A stretch of 64,000 nt of DNA from CAVVIH01 sp963748295 (GCA_963748295.1 CAVVIH010000003.1:257821-321820); one strand, 5' to 3'; positions 45,822 to 56,987 are shown, numbered from the stretch's first letter. Program-made: numbers and translations. Notes: a model not told the origin generated them from the sequence alone.

Positions 45822-46561
45822 ATGCAACAGCACTGGTTCTACACGTTTGGCCGTTCATAGGGGTGGGCGGGGCGATCGTGATGGTCGCCATCCTGCTGAC
45901 GACCGACACATTCCGTGGCAACACCTCGGTATCGCGCTGGCGTGATGCGGTGTGGCTGGCGTGGCTTGCCGCGCCGCTCTACTGGGTGCATCAGTTCGAG
46001 GAATACAGCCTGCCGGTGATGGGCTTCGACTACTCAATCCAGGAAATGATTTGCAAGAACCTGGGCTTTGCGCCCTACCCGGAATGCCCGATTCCCCTGT
46101 CGTTCTACCCGGTGGTGAACATCGCTCTCATGTGGTTTGGAGCGCCGCTAGCGGCGTACATCTGCAGGCGCAACGTCCTCATCGGCCTTAGCTTCTGGGG
46201 ATTGATCTTTGCCAACGGACTTCTGCACACCGCGGGGGGCATCGCGCAGGGCGCTTACAACACCGGCCTATGGAGCAGCGTCTTCTTGTTTATTCCGTTG
46301 TCCACTCTGGGTCATTTACGCCTGCGCGATTCGCGGACCATACAGCGGCAAGGTCGTGGGCGCGGCGTTCGCTGCCGGAGCCGTCACTCATGTCTTGCTG
46401 TTCATCGGCTACGGGTTTTACAAGAACGGGGTGATCGGCAATGCGGGCCTGCTGGTCTATGCCGCCGTGATCGGTTTCACGCCGATCATCTTGGCGGCTC
46501 TTGGGAGCCGGTTCTTTAAACCTGAGTCGTTGCGGCCAGCTCTGACGCCGCGGGGGAACTA
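45822..46561 (+). pseudogene. HXXEE-domain membrane protein, frameshifted
   Basis: Multi-pass protein of about 245 aa. ATG 45822 gives MQQHWFYTF, and after a missing T in the TTT run near 45852 reads WPFIGVGGAIVMVAILLTTD. The HXXEE motif is YWVHQFEEYSLP, at about residue 65. More membrane helices follow, with a second frame change near 46305 (WVIYACAIRGPYSGKVVGAA). The family is predicted membrane-bound, with a conserved His-Glu-Glu site suggestive of metal or hydrolase chemistry; no function is established. A second HXXEE gene follows. Confidence 0.75.
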
Positions 46562-46587
46562 GCCGTCCAGCGAAAGCGAATCAAAAC

Positions 46588-47267
46588 ATGAACGTGTTTC
46601 GAAGACACTGGTACACCCTGGGCTTGATTCCTGCGGCCGTGATGGCTGTGTGGCTGGCGTGGAATTGGAACGACATCGTTTGGGTGCAGAAACTCCTTGC
46701 GCTGAATTTCATCGTTCTGATTCTCCATCAGTTCGAGGAGTATGCCTGGCCCGGGGGCTTTCCCTGGATCTGCAACGAAGTCTTATCGCCGAAACCGGAC
46801 GGTCCGCCTGATCGCTATCCTCTCAACCAGAACAACGCAGCATTCATCAACGTGCTTGGTTGGGTGTTCTACCTTGTACCGGTGCTGCTCCCTGGCGTCA
46901 TCTGGCTGGGTACCGGACAGATGCTGTTCGGACTCGTAGGTCAGGTGATCGTCCATGGGGTCATCATCAATTCCAAGCTAAAGACCTGGTATAACCCGGG
47001 CCTCGTGGCGGTCATACTCGGTCATGTACCGCTGGGCAATTTTGTACTTCATGGAAGTCTTCAGCCGGGGCACCGTGCCGATGGTGGGACTTGATATTTG
47101 GGATCCTCTATCTCGGCTTCTTCGCCGGTGTGATAATGCAGCGCTTCGCCCTTGGTGGCCCACTCGCCAGTCCGAATTCCCGCTACCCGTTTGCGACGGA
47201 GGAAATGAACCGGAATGACCGCGAAGGACGCTTGCGTCGCGCGGGCATTGAGCCCCGATCTTTTTAG
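46588..47267 (+). pseudogene. HXXEE-domain membrane protein 2, C-terminal frameshift
   Basis: ATG 46588. The motif is LILHQFEEYAWPGGF at residues about 48-62, with membrane spans before and after it (YTLGLIPAAVMAVWLAWNWN; LGWVFYLVPVLLPGVIWLGT). Near 47050 the frame changes; the tail GILYLGFFAGVIMQRFALGG and NRNDREGRLRRAGIEPRSF stops at 47265-47267. Paralogous to the preceding gene, with the same HQFEEY core. Probably both are under the adjacent TetR regulator. Confidence 0.75.
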
Positions 47268-47292
47268 AAGGAAGGCACCGCTGATGGTCCTC

Positions 47293-47699
47293 GACGCGTA
47301 CCCAGGAGCATCACGGCGTACGCGAATAAGTGCCGCTCAGAACTGTGTAGAAACTGTGTAAGGTCGCCTCGAAAACGCATAAACACCGACGTTTACGGGT
47401 TCACATCTAGACGCATTCTGTGGCGGGAAGTCGTTGAATCGATTGCGTGAAGGGGTGTTTCGGTATTACTTGGTGAGCGTCGCCGGAGTCGTTTTCCAAG
47501 CGTGCGCCTTCAACCACTCGGCCATCTCTCCGTTTAAAATCAATAACTTGCGAGCGATCTGGAACAGTGTATCGCAAAACCCTCCTTCAAATCCGGGCGC
47601 TCCGTATGCGGCTTGTATTCAGCGATTTGCGAGCGTGCCGAGATCGATCGTCGCGGAAATTGTGTCAGACCTGGAACGTCATCCGATCACTTACGGCGC
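47293..47699. repeat. att-like repeat copy 2 with partial tRNA-Ser
   Basis: 407 bp. The left 200 bp (47293-47492) match copy 3. The right part (47493-47699) matches copies 1 and 3, including the tRNA-Ser 5' half with two changes (GCGCC; GGCCA). The paired motif CTGTGTAGAAACTGTGTA occurs at 47343-47360. Confidence 0.8.
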
Positions 47700-48017
47700 T
47701 CCTCCAAGAGGTGGCCGCACACCGGGTGATTTGTTCAGCTGATTCATCAGTGAGGCTGCCTGAACCACTTCCGGGCCTGCTCGCGCGCTTGGTTCGTCAT
47801 GCCGCCAAGGCAGACGCCGGCGGTCGAGCCCACGGAATTTCGGAAGTAGTCACGGCATTCCGTGGGAGGACGCAGACCTCTCCCTTGGGACGCCGCAAAC
47901 ACTTGCGGATCCTCTTGGATCCTGGCGGATCTGGCGTAAGTGTGCGCAACCACGGTGCCACCTTCAGAAGGCGGGCGTTTTGTCCTTCACCCGCATTAGC
48001 AGGAAGGCAGGGGCCTC
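47700..48017. other. Region between att-like copy 2 and the DUF1254 pseudogene
   Basis: 318 bp without a supported gene. A 68-aa minus-strand frame at 47747-47953 (ending QAREQARKWFRQPH) matches nothing I recognise. Confidence 0.4.
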
Positions 48018-49384
48018 ATGAGCAGCACCGAAGCATCAGTGGAACTCCTCAACGCCACCTCACTTGACGACCGCACCACCCATCGACGCGCCATCGAGCT
48101 GGCCATCTGGGGAATGCCGGCCGTCAGCATGGCCGCCATCCGGGCCACGCAAGCGCGACCCCGACGCCGACTTCGGCGACATCGTTTTCTTCTCGAAGGT
48201 CTTGGAGCCGCGCCACGAGTTCCTCACGGCCAACAACCAGACGCCGTACTGTACGCACGGTGCTTCGACCTTCAGCAGAGGACCGAAGGTGCTAGAGGTG
48301 CCGCCCGCATCCGACAAGACCGTGTTCTTCGGCAGCGCCATCGAGACCTGGCAGGTCCCGCTAGCTGACATCGGGCCAGCGGTGATGACGCCGGGAAGGG
48401 CGGCAAGTATCCGTTCCTGCCGCCAGGCTATGGGGGGAAACCGCCGGCGGGTTACTCGTCGTGCCCTCGCCCACGGTCTTCGTCCACGTCGCCCTCCGGC
48501 CGATCACCGTCGGCGGGGGCACGCTCGCGGACGCCGTCGCCTATAGCCAGCGGCTGAAAGCGTATCGGCTGACGGACGCCGCGAAGCCGACTCGATACGT
48601 CGATGCCTATCCAAAAGTCTGGAAGACGCTGCCGACCTACGACCTGAGCGATTTCCAGCTCCTCGCGGACGCGATCGCCGCCGACCCGCCGCAAGCGAGG
48701 ACGCCGCGATGCTGGCCATGCTGAAGAGCCTCGGCATCGAGAAGGGCAAGCCGTTCGCAGCCGAGCGGAACGCGCCAAGCTGCCTGAGCGCAGCCGCGCG
48801 AGAAGCCGCGGCCACCATGAAGGAGGGCTTCGTCAACCGCTCATTCGAAAAGTTCTGGCCCGATCGTCAGTGGCAGGCCACCCGGCCCGAGAACAACTTC
48901 AGCTTCTCCTACTATGGCAACGGCAGGCTCGACTACGACCACCGCGCCGCGGCGTTCGCGTACTGGGCCACCTGGGCGCCAAAGCGGCTCGCCGATCCCA
49001 GGAAGATCCCCGCCACTGACCACCTAAGAACTTTCGCGATAAGCACGGCGCACTGTTCCGCGGCAACAAACGCTACCGGCTGCGCGTCCCAGCCGATACG
49101 CCCGCGCGGGACTTCTGGTCGATCGTCGCCGACCAAGTCGGACCAACGCCTTCATCCACAACCCCCAGAACCGCGTGGGCCTGTCGTCCTACGACAAGAA
49201 GCCGATGGCGACGAATAATTACGGCTCGGTCGATATCTACGTCGGGCGAAGCGCCGGACGGCCTCGCCAACAACTGGATTCCGACCGCCGGCAGAGGCTT
49301 CTGGTTGATCGCGCACTTCGACGGGACGGACAAAACTCTATTCCAAAAGACGTGGGTCATGCCCGACGTCGAGAAGGTGAGCTG
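48018..49384 (+). pseudogene. DUF1254/DUF1214 domain protein, heavily frameshifted
   Basis: ATG 48018. The pieces in order are: TTHRRAIELAIWGMPAVSMA (DUF1254 start), FSKVLEPRHEFLTANNQTPY, GYLVVPSPTVFVHVALRPIT, MLAMLKSLGIEKGKPFAAER, FSFSYYGNGRLDYDHRAAAF, NAFIHNPQNRVGLSSYDKKP and NNWIPTAGRGFWLIAHFDGT (DUF1214 end). At least seven frame changes. These domains usually pair in one periplasmic protein of unknown function. It is followed directly by a second copy of the family. Confidence 0.7.
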
Positions 49385-49389
49385 ACGAC

Positions 49390-50826
49390 ATGGCGAAAGC
49401 GAAGATGGCCACGGACATCCCGAAGTCGATCACGATGCCCGACACCGTCGAGACGCGGCTCGGGACGCTCCGCTTCACCGATGGGTTTCCCGACGATGCG
49501 ACGGTCGAGAAGGTGTTCGACAACCTCGACTTCCAGCACGCCGTTCAGGCATTCCTGACCTCGATGCCCGCCGCGTCACTGGCCGCCATCCGTAAAGCGG
49601 CTGCGCGACTTCGGGCCGGACAACCAGACGGTGACCATCTTCGAGTCTTGATGGACTCGCGATCGCTGTATCTCACAGCAAATACCGAAAGCATCTACGC
49701 GATGGCGTGGCTCGAATCTCAAGAACGGCCCCATCGTTCTCAGAGTCCGCCGAACACGCTCGGACTGGTCGACGATTCTGGTTCCGCTACGTCACCGACC
49801 TCGGGATCGCCGGACCCGACAAGGGGAAGGGCGGCAAGTTCCTGTTCCTCCCTCCTGATTTCACAGGCACGCCGCCCGAGGGCTACCACACGTTCAAGTC
49901 CCGAACCTTCAACAACTGGTTCGGGACCCGTGGCTTTCAAGTGAACGGCGATCCGAAGCCGGGTGTGGACGCCATCAAGCAGCAGCTGCGGATCTATCCG
50001 CTGGCGGACGCCGCGAAGCCGCCGGCGACGAACTTCGTCAACGTGTCCGGGAAGGCCTTCAACACGATCCACGCGATGGACGCCTCGTTCTTCGAGGAAG
50101 TGAACGAGGTCATCCAGGAGGAGCCGGCCGACGCGATCGATCCCGAAACGCTGGGACTGCTGGCCTCGATCGGCATCGAGAAGGGCACACCGTTCGCGCC
50201 CGATGCGCGGATGAAGAAGATCCTCACCGAGGCGGCGGCGGTCGGGCAGGCCACGGTCCGCGCCCTCGCCTATCGGTGCCGATTGAAGGAGGCGTTCTTC
50301 TATCCGGACAGCGCGTGGAACACGCCGTTCGTCGGCGGCAGCTCACGAGTTCCTGCACCATGGCGCGCGCCTGCTCGACGCGCGCTCGTATTTCTTTTTC
50401 TATGCGACCGGCATCACGCCGGCGATGGCGATTCAGAGGGTCGGCGCCGGCTCCGCGTACGCCGCCGCATTCGTGGACGCGAAGAACCAGCCGATGGACG
50501 GCAGCAAGACCTACAAGCTGCATCTGCCGGCCGGCATCCCGGCCAAGCAGTTCTGGTCGCTGGTGCTCTACGACACCCAGACGCGCTCGATGCTGCAGAC
50601 CGATCAGCAGTTTCCCAGCATCGGCAGCCAGAAGAAGGGCGTCGCGATCAACCCCGATACCTCGGTGGATGTCTACTTCGGGCCGACGGCGCCGTCAGGC
50701 AAGGAGGGCAACTGGGTGCAGACCTGGCCCGGCAAGGGATGGACCGTGATTCTTCGCCTCTACGGACCGCTGCAGCCGTTCTTCGACAGGACGTGGCGAC
50801 CCAGCGAGATCGAGGAAGTCCGCTGA
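49390..50826 (+). pseudogene. DUF1254/DUF1214 domain protein, frameshifted
   Basis: ATG 49390, 6 bp after the previous pseudogene. DUF1254 part: FTDGFPDDATVEKVFDNLDF, LTSMPAASLAAIRKA, SLYLTANTESIYAMAWL and DFWFRYVTDLGIAGPDKGKG. DUF1214 part: FATGITPAMAIQRVG-type, then KTYKLHLPAGIPAKQFWSLV, LYDTQTRSMLQTDQQFPSIG and KEGNWVQTWPGKGWTVILRL. Three or four single-base shifts would restore about 475 aa. Better preserved than its upstream relative. Function unknown. Confidence 0.75.
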
Positions 50827-50889
50827 CGCACGCCAACCGAGAGAACCGATCGCCGTCGCGTCGAGCCTGCAATCGTCACGTCACCGAGG

Positions 50890-51917
50890 TGGTGACGTCA
50901 GCAGGAATTCGCGGATCGTCGCGGCGACCGCCTCCGGCTGTTGCAGCCCGATCGTCATATGGTTGCGGCTCTGGTGATCTGTGTGACGGTCACGTGTCTG
51001 AGCTCGCGCTGGACACGCTCCATGCTGGCCTGTCGGAAGGGCAGCATGATGGTCTGATTGAAATCGCGCAGCTTCTGTACGAGCGCAGGATCCGAACGAT
51101 CAAGGGGGAAGAACGTCGTGGCATAGAGCGCGAGCGTTGGCGCCTGCACTTTGGTGTAGTCGCGCTTCCAGTTGCCGAGCGTCGCGAACACCGCGGCGGA
51201 CGCGTGGTCGTTCGGCGCCAGATGCAAGGTTCCGACGGCATCGGGCTGAGCCACGTCACGAATATACGCTTCAAGCCGGGGGTCCATGGCACGGCCTTCC
51301 CGAGCCATGCCGTCTATACCAGGTCCGGACCGCGTGAATTGATCGCGGATCCGGAGCGCCCGGACCGTTCGCGGCGAGAATGTCGACGAATGCTTTGAAG
51401 AAGACCGGCGAGGACCAGTCATAGCCGCCGTCCAAATAGATAAGCTTGTCGACGCGCTCGGGATACTGGCCGGCGTACGGGTAGCTTCATTGCCGCCCAT
51501 CGACCAGCCGAGCACGCTCATGCGCGTGATGCCAAGGTGGTCAGCCAGTTGCCGGAATTCCTCGGCGAGCGTTGCCGCATCGTAGGGGCCCGCCGGCGCG
51601 TCCGACAGGCCATGGCCGCGGCGAGCGTAGGCGATGATGCGGAAGCGGTCGTGCAGGAGCGAAAGCGAGATCGTCGAAGACGTGTGGGTCGTCACCGATC
51701 CCGGTGCATCATGACCAGAGCCGGTCCATCGCCGCCCCAGTCCAGATAATTGAGGCTGACACCGTTGACCTTCGCGAAGGCCGACTTGTGTGGCGAGGCG
51801 TCCGTGTAGTTCACACGGGGATATCTCGCCACCTCGCGTGTTTGCGCGGTTGCGAATGCCGACACTCAGCGCAAGAAAAACGGATGCGAGCTTCACAGGA
51901 TCGTCGAGCTGCATCAC
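50890..51917 (-). pseudogene. Alpha/beta-hydrolase fold protein, frameshifted
   Basis: Minus-strand start near 51917 (MMQLDDPVKLASVFLALSVG, signal-like). The core retains RFRIIAYARRGHGLSDAPAG, the GxSxG elbow as SVLGWSMGG and, at the end, NHMTIGLQQPEAVAATIREF with the likely catalytic His. At least four frame changes. It is a typical acidobacterial or proteobacterial small hydrolase. The IS left end lies 30 bp before its start, so its promoter was probably disrupted. Confidence 0.7.
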
Positions 51918-51947
51918 GTTGTTCCCTCCAGTCGTCGCTGCTGGGCG

Positions 51948-53419
51948 CTAGCAGCCCGTGGTTAAAAGGGGATCGACACGATCGATCCGCCGTACTACAC
52001 TCCCGGCATGGCCATGGGTCGTCGCAAGGACCGAGCACGGACGCCAGGATTGTGGATTGCCGCCAATGAGTTGCCGCCGACCGGCGGGCACCCGTTCTAC
52101 CAGCGGCTGAATCAGGTCCTGGACGCGCACGCGTTCGACGAGTTCGTCGAAGCGCAGTGCGCGCCGTTCTACGCGGACGACGGTGGGCCGCCCGAGTCTG
52201 ACGCCGGGCACGTACTTCCGGCTGCTGCTGATCGGGTACTTCGAGGGCATCGACTCGGAGCGCGGGATCGCGTGGCGCACCGCCGATTCGCTCGCGCTGC
52301 GTGGCTTCCTGGGCCTGGGTCTCGACGAGACGCCGCCCGAGCACTCCACGATCTCGCGGACGCGGCGCCTGATCGATCTGGAGACGCACCGCGCGGTCTT
52401 CACGTGGATCCTGCAGGTCCTGGCGACGGCGGATCTCGTCAAGGGGAAGACGATCGGGATCGATGCGACCACGCTGGAGGCCAACGCGGCGCTGCGGAGC
52501 ATCGTGCGGCGCGATTCGGGCGAGACGTACCAGGAGTTTCTGACGCGACTGGCGCAGGCCTCGGGCATCGAGACGCCGACGCGGGCCGATTTGGCGCGGC
52601 TCGATCGCAAGCGCCCGAAGAAAGGCCGCAATACCGAGTGGCGGCATCCGCACGACCCCGACGCGCGCATCACGAAGATGAAGGACGGCCGCACGCATCT
52701 CGCCCACAAGGCCGAACACGCGGTCGATCTGGAGACCGGTGCGGTCGTCGGCGTGACGGTGCAGGGCGCCGATCAGGGCGACACGACGACGATCGCCGAG
52801 ACGCTGACGACGGCGGCCGAAGAACTCGAGGCCGTGGCCGACGGCGACCGACGGCGAGACGGCGGTGATCGACGAGGTCGTCGCCGACAAGGGGTACCAC
52901 AGCAATCAGGTGCTCGTCGATCTGGCGGCGCTCGACCTGCGGACCTACATCGCCGAGCCCGATCGCGGGCGGCGCAACTGGAAGAAGAAGGCCGGCGGCC
53001 CGCGACGCCGTGTATGCCAATCGTCGACGCATTCGCGGCACGCGCGGGCGGGCGTTGCAGCGGCGCCGAAGCGAGCGACTGGAGCGGCCGAATGCGCATC
53101 TCTACGAGACCGGTGGGATGCGGCGCACGCATCTGCGGGGGCACACGAACATCTTGAAACGGCTGCTTCGTGCACATCGGCGGCTTCAATCTCGGACTCT
53201 TGATGCGGACCCTCATCGGCGTCGGCACGCCGCGCGGCCTGCAGGGGCGGCTGGCGGCGCTCATCGCCCTCGTCATCGCGCTGCGGACCCAGGTCGTCGA
53301 CTTCTGGCGTCACCACCAGGCACCATCCGCTGATCAATCGGCTGGATTCACGCCGCATCATCGTTTCGAGCTGCTACCTGTCGGCGCGTCAGAAGGGCCG
53401 TTTAACCACGGGCTGCTAG
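51948..53419 (+). mobile_element. Insertion sequence with 19-bp perfect terminal inverted repeats
   Basis: 1472 bp. The left end CTAGCAGCCCGTGGTTAAA (51948-51966) is the exact reverse complement of the right end (53401-53419). One transposase is inside, and its stop codon TAG falls within the right terminal repeat (53417-53419). Target-site duplication is not obvious. It lies between the broken hydrolase and att-like copy 3. Confidence 0.85.
52008..53419 (+). pseudogene. DDE transposase (IS1182/IS5-like), frameshifted
   Basis: ATG 52008. N-terminal DUF772-like region (HPFYQRLNQVLDAHAFDEFV; GTYFRLLLIGYFEGIDSERG). RNase H-like core: KGKTIGIDATTLEANAALRS (first Asp), HKAEHAVDLETGAVVGVTVQ, then IDEVVADKGYHSNQVLVDLA (second Asp), and the Glu region near YETGGMRRTHLRGHTNILKR. 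The tail RQKGRLTTGC ends at TAG in the terminal repeat. At least five frame changes, so the element is not autonomous. Confidence 0.85.
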
Positions 53420-53460
53420 GGGAGCACCATAGCAAAACTACCGGTGCACGGAAAGGACCG

Positions 53461-53874
53461 ACGTGTACCGAGAAACATGTCCGGCGCATACGGCAGCAAG
53501 TGATCCCGAGAACTGTGTAGAAACTGTGTAAGGTCGCGAAAACCGCCGACAAACACCGCCGTTTACGGCGTCGCATCGAGGAGCATTGTGTAGCGGGAAG
53601 CCGTTGAATCCATTGCGCGATGGAGTGTTTCGGTGTTACTCGATGCGCTGGCCCGAATCGTTTTCCAAGCGTGCTCCTTCAACCACTCGGACATCTCTCC
53701 GTATATTTAGAATCAACGAGTTGCGGGCGGCCTGTAAGATACTATCGCAAAACCCACCTTCAAATCTTAACGTCACGCGATGCCGTTTGTATTCAGCAAC
53801 TTGCGGGCCTGTCCAGATCGATCGTCGAAGAAATTGTGTAAGACCGCTTAATATCCTCAGATCACTTACCGCTA
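53461..53874. repeat. att-like repeat copy 3 with partial tRNA-Ser
   Basis: 414 bp matching copy 2 throughout and copy 1 from 53662. It carries the tRNA-Ser 5' half (TTTCCAAGCGTGCTCCTTCA and on to CATCTCTCC) and the CTGTGTAGAAACTGTGTA motif. It starts 42 bp after the IS right end. Confidence 0.8.
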
Positions 53875-54400
53875 TTTCTCGTCGGGTCCGCCAACGATCA
53901 GCCTGTTCTGACGCTGGTGCCTCGAGCTAGCTGGAACCGTCGCGGTAGCGTCACACCGCGAGCACCTCCGCGGAATGATACGAAACTCTCAGGGGCCGCC
54001 TCGTCGGGCGACTCCGCTCCCGGGAATTGGCGCCTCGTCGAGATCGCTCCCCAGTCCAATCCCAGCGCACCCAGACGAGAGGTTCGACGCCGGCCCTGAC
54101 AGTCCACCTGCGCAGTGCCCAATGCGCATGGCAGCTTGGACCTTCTCCCGGAGACTCTGGTCAGACTTGGTGCCGTTGGGCTCAAGCAGGTAGGCACTGA
54201 GCGGCCGCCGCCACCAGGCAGGTACATTGTCTGCTCTATGAGAGCAGCATCCGACACGCTGGGCCGATTTTTGGCTGGAATCCCTGCGGATCCCTCGAGG
54301 CGCGCGGCTGCTGCCCACGATATGCCGTGGCCTGGCACGGCATGTTGGAACGGAGGTGTGTTTCGATCCAGGTCGGCAAGGTGAATCTAGGGGGGCGGTC
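53875..54400. other. Gene-free stretch after att-like copy 3
   Basis: About 525 bp with no coding region I can support on either strand; short open frames here have no recognisable domains. It may be the far edge of the inserted DNA. Confidence 0.5.
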
Positions 54401-55361
54401 ATGACTATCTTGGTCGAACGACAACACTCGTCCATCTCTCCCGACGAAGCGAGACCAGGGCTGGACTCTTGGACGGATGGCGCGGCGAAGTCCGGAATTG
54501 TTGATTTCGTTCTGCGGGTCACCACGGCTGGAGGTCCAGGGTTCATCCCGCCTGTCGAACGCATCGCGGTATTCGACAACGACGGCACGCTCTGGTGCGA
54601 AAAGCCGATGCCCGTCGGGCTCGCCTTCTCTTCCGGCGGCTCCGGCGGATGGCGGACGGACCGTCGCTGCGCGAGCGCCAGCCGTGGAAGGCCGCGTACG
54701 AGAAGGACTACGCGTGGTCGGCGGCGTGATCACCAAGCACTACCGCGGCGACGACAGTGACGTGAAGGTGCTGCTGGGCGGCATGTTCAAGCGTTCGCGG
54801 GCATGACGATCGAGGACTACGAGGCTGCCGTCGACGGATTCCTCGCGGGGGACAGCATCCGACGCTGGGCCGGCCCTCTCGGAGTGCGGCTACTTGCCGA
54901 TGGTCGAGCTGCTGCGTATCTCGAGTCGCAACGGGTTCACGACCTACATCGCCTCGGGCGGCGACCGCGACTTCATGCGTCCGATCACCGAGAGATCTAC
55001 GGCATGCCGCCCGAGCGCGTCATCGGCAGCTCCATCGCGCTCGCTACAAGGACGGCGTGGCCGGACGCTCGCCTACATCGCCAAGCCGGACGTGTTCGAC
55101 GACGGTCCGGTCAAGCCGGTACGCATCTGGAGCCGGATCGGCCGCCGGCCGATCCTCGCCGTCGGCAACTCCAACGGCGATATCCCGATGCTGCAGTTCG
55201 CCGGTGGGCACGACCGTCCGGCGCTGCGGCTGCTGGTCCTCCACGACGACAGGGCGCGAATTCGCCTACGTCGCCGGCGCCGAGCAGTCGCTCGAGCGCG
55301 CGAAGGCGAGGGCTGGACGGTGGTCAGCATGAAGAACGACTGGAAGAGAGTGTTCGACTAA
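54401..55361 (+). pseudogene. HAD-family phosphatase, frameshifted
   Basis: ATG 54401. PVERIAVFDNDGTLWCEKPM is HAD motif I (DxDGT). Later pieces in other frames are AYEKDYAWVGGVITKHYRGD-like, MVELLRISSRNGFTTYIASG (motif II region) and ILAVGNSNGDIPMLQFAGGH (motif IV, GNSNGD). It ends GWTVVSMKNDWKRVFD. About five frame changes. The reconstructed size of about 310 aa fits the phosphoserine-phosphatase-like proteins often found beside sulfatases. It is 80 bp before the arylsulfatase. Confidence 0.75.
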
Positions 55362-55441
55362 GTCGAGCGATTGGGGGAGGCTACGCGTCCGAACGCGCTC
55401 GGATGCCACGCAGGTGTTACGAAGTGTACAGGAGGACTCAC

Positions 55442-56947
55442 ATGGCAAAGAGCGGCAAGCCGAACATTCTCTTCATCATGGCCGACGACATTGGCTGGTT
55501 CAATCTGAGCTGCTACAACCACGGCGTTATGGGCTATCGCACGCCGAACATGGATCGTATCGCCCGCGAGGGCGGGATGTTCACGGACTTTTATGGCCAG
55601 CAAAGCTGCACCGCTGGCCGTGCGGCGTTCCTCACGGGCCAGCAGCCGATCCGCACAGGCCTGACCAAGGTCGGCATGCCCGGCGCCGGCCTGGGGATCA
55701 AGGCCGAAGACGTGACCATCGCACAGGTGCTCAAGGGCTTGGGTTACGCAACCGGGCAGTTCGGCAAGAATCATCTCGGCGATCGCCACCAGCACCTGCC
55801 GACGGTGCATGGCTTCGATGAATTCTTCGGGAACCTGTATCACCTCAACGCCGAGGGGAGCCCGAGTATGACTCCTACCCCAAGGACCCCAAGTTCAAGG
55901 CAAAATACGGCCCCCGGGGCGTCCTCAAGTGCAAGGCGACGGACAAGGACGATGCGACCGTCGATCCGGTGTTCGGAAAGGTTGGCAAGCAGACCATCGA
56001 GAACACGGGCCCCCTCACCAAGAAGCGGATGGAGACGGGGACGAGGAATTCCTGGCCGCCGCCTTCGACTTCATGGAGCGCAAGACGAAAGAGAACGCGC
56101 CGTGGTTCTGCTACTTCAACCCCACGCGCATGCACGTGTTCACGCATCTGAAGCCATCGTCAGTGGGCAAGACCGGGCACGGCCTCTACCCGGACGGGAT
56201 GGTCGAGCTCGATGGCTACGTCGGCGATCTGCTGAAGAAGCTCGACGATCTCGGCGTGGCCGAGAATACGATTGTGGTCTTCACCACGGACAACGGCGCG
56301 GAAGAGTGCATCTGGCCGGACGGTGGTGCGACGCCGTTCCGCGGCGAAAAGGACACCAACTGGGAGGGCGGCTGGCGCGTCCCCTGCGTGATGCGGTGGC
56401 CTGGCGTCATCAAGCCCGGCGAGGTGATCAACGAGATCGGGTCGCTCACGGACTTCCTGCCGACCTTCGCGGCTGCCGCCGGGGATCCGGACACCGTCGC
56501 CAAACTCAAGAAGGGACACGATGTCGGCGGCACGAAGTTCAAGGTGCATATCGATGGCTGCAACCTGCTGCCGTTCCTGTCCGGCAAGGAGCCCTGCCCG
56601 CGCAACGGCTTCATCTACTGGAGCGACGATGGCGACCTGATGGCGTTGCGCGTGCAACAGTACAAGATCGTGTTCGCTGAGCAGCTCGCGACGGGACTCA
56701 GGTCTGGCGCGAGCCGCTGAAGCAGATGCGCATCCCCAAGATGTTCGATCTGCGATCGGATCCGTTCGAGGCGGGCGAGGACAGCATCAAATACAACGAC
56801 TGGTTCGTCGAGCACGTCCCGTATCAGTACGCCGCGCAGGCGGTCGTGCACGAGTGGCTCGAAAGCTTCAAAGAGTTCCCACCGCGACAAAAGGCAGCCA
56901 GCTTCACCGTCGATCAGATCGTCGAGAAGCTGATGCCGCGAGGCTGA
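55442..56947 (+). pseudogene. Arylsulfatase (type I sulfatase), frameshifted
   Basis: ATG 55442 with AGGAGG seven bases upstream. PNILFIMADDIGWFNLSCYN supplies metal-binding Asp residues. The sulfatase signature is SCTAGRAAFLTG at about residue 57, with Cys in a C-x-A-x-R context, the residue converted to formylglycine. GQFGKNHLGDR holds the catalytic Lys/His. VVFTTDNGAEECIWPDGGAT supplies the second metal site. The end DQIVEKLMPRG stops at 56945-56947. Frame changes near 55855, 56040 and 56700. No signal peptide. Its maturase follows. Confidence 0.85.
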
Positions 56948-56960
56948 CGTCAGACGAGAG

Positions 56961-56987
56961 CGGGCGGCGAGCGAATCTCGCCGCCCG
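56961..56987. terminator. Stem-loop after arylsulfatase
   Basis: CGGGCGGCGAG-CGAAT-CTCGCCGCCCG is a perfect 11-bp stem with a 5-nt loop, 13 bp after the sulfatase stop. No T run follows, so termination is plausible but not certain. Confidence 0.5.

Noticed and set aside
47434..47742. ORF reading ..FNHSAISPF.. as a possible protein
   Set aside because: This is translation of the partial tRNA-Ser in att-like copy 2; the same artefact occurs at copies 1 and 3.
47747..47953. 68-aa minus-strand frame as an integrase tail
   Set aside because: EQARKWFR looks suggestive, but there is no Tyr/Arg catalytic motif or length to support an integrase.
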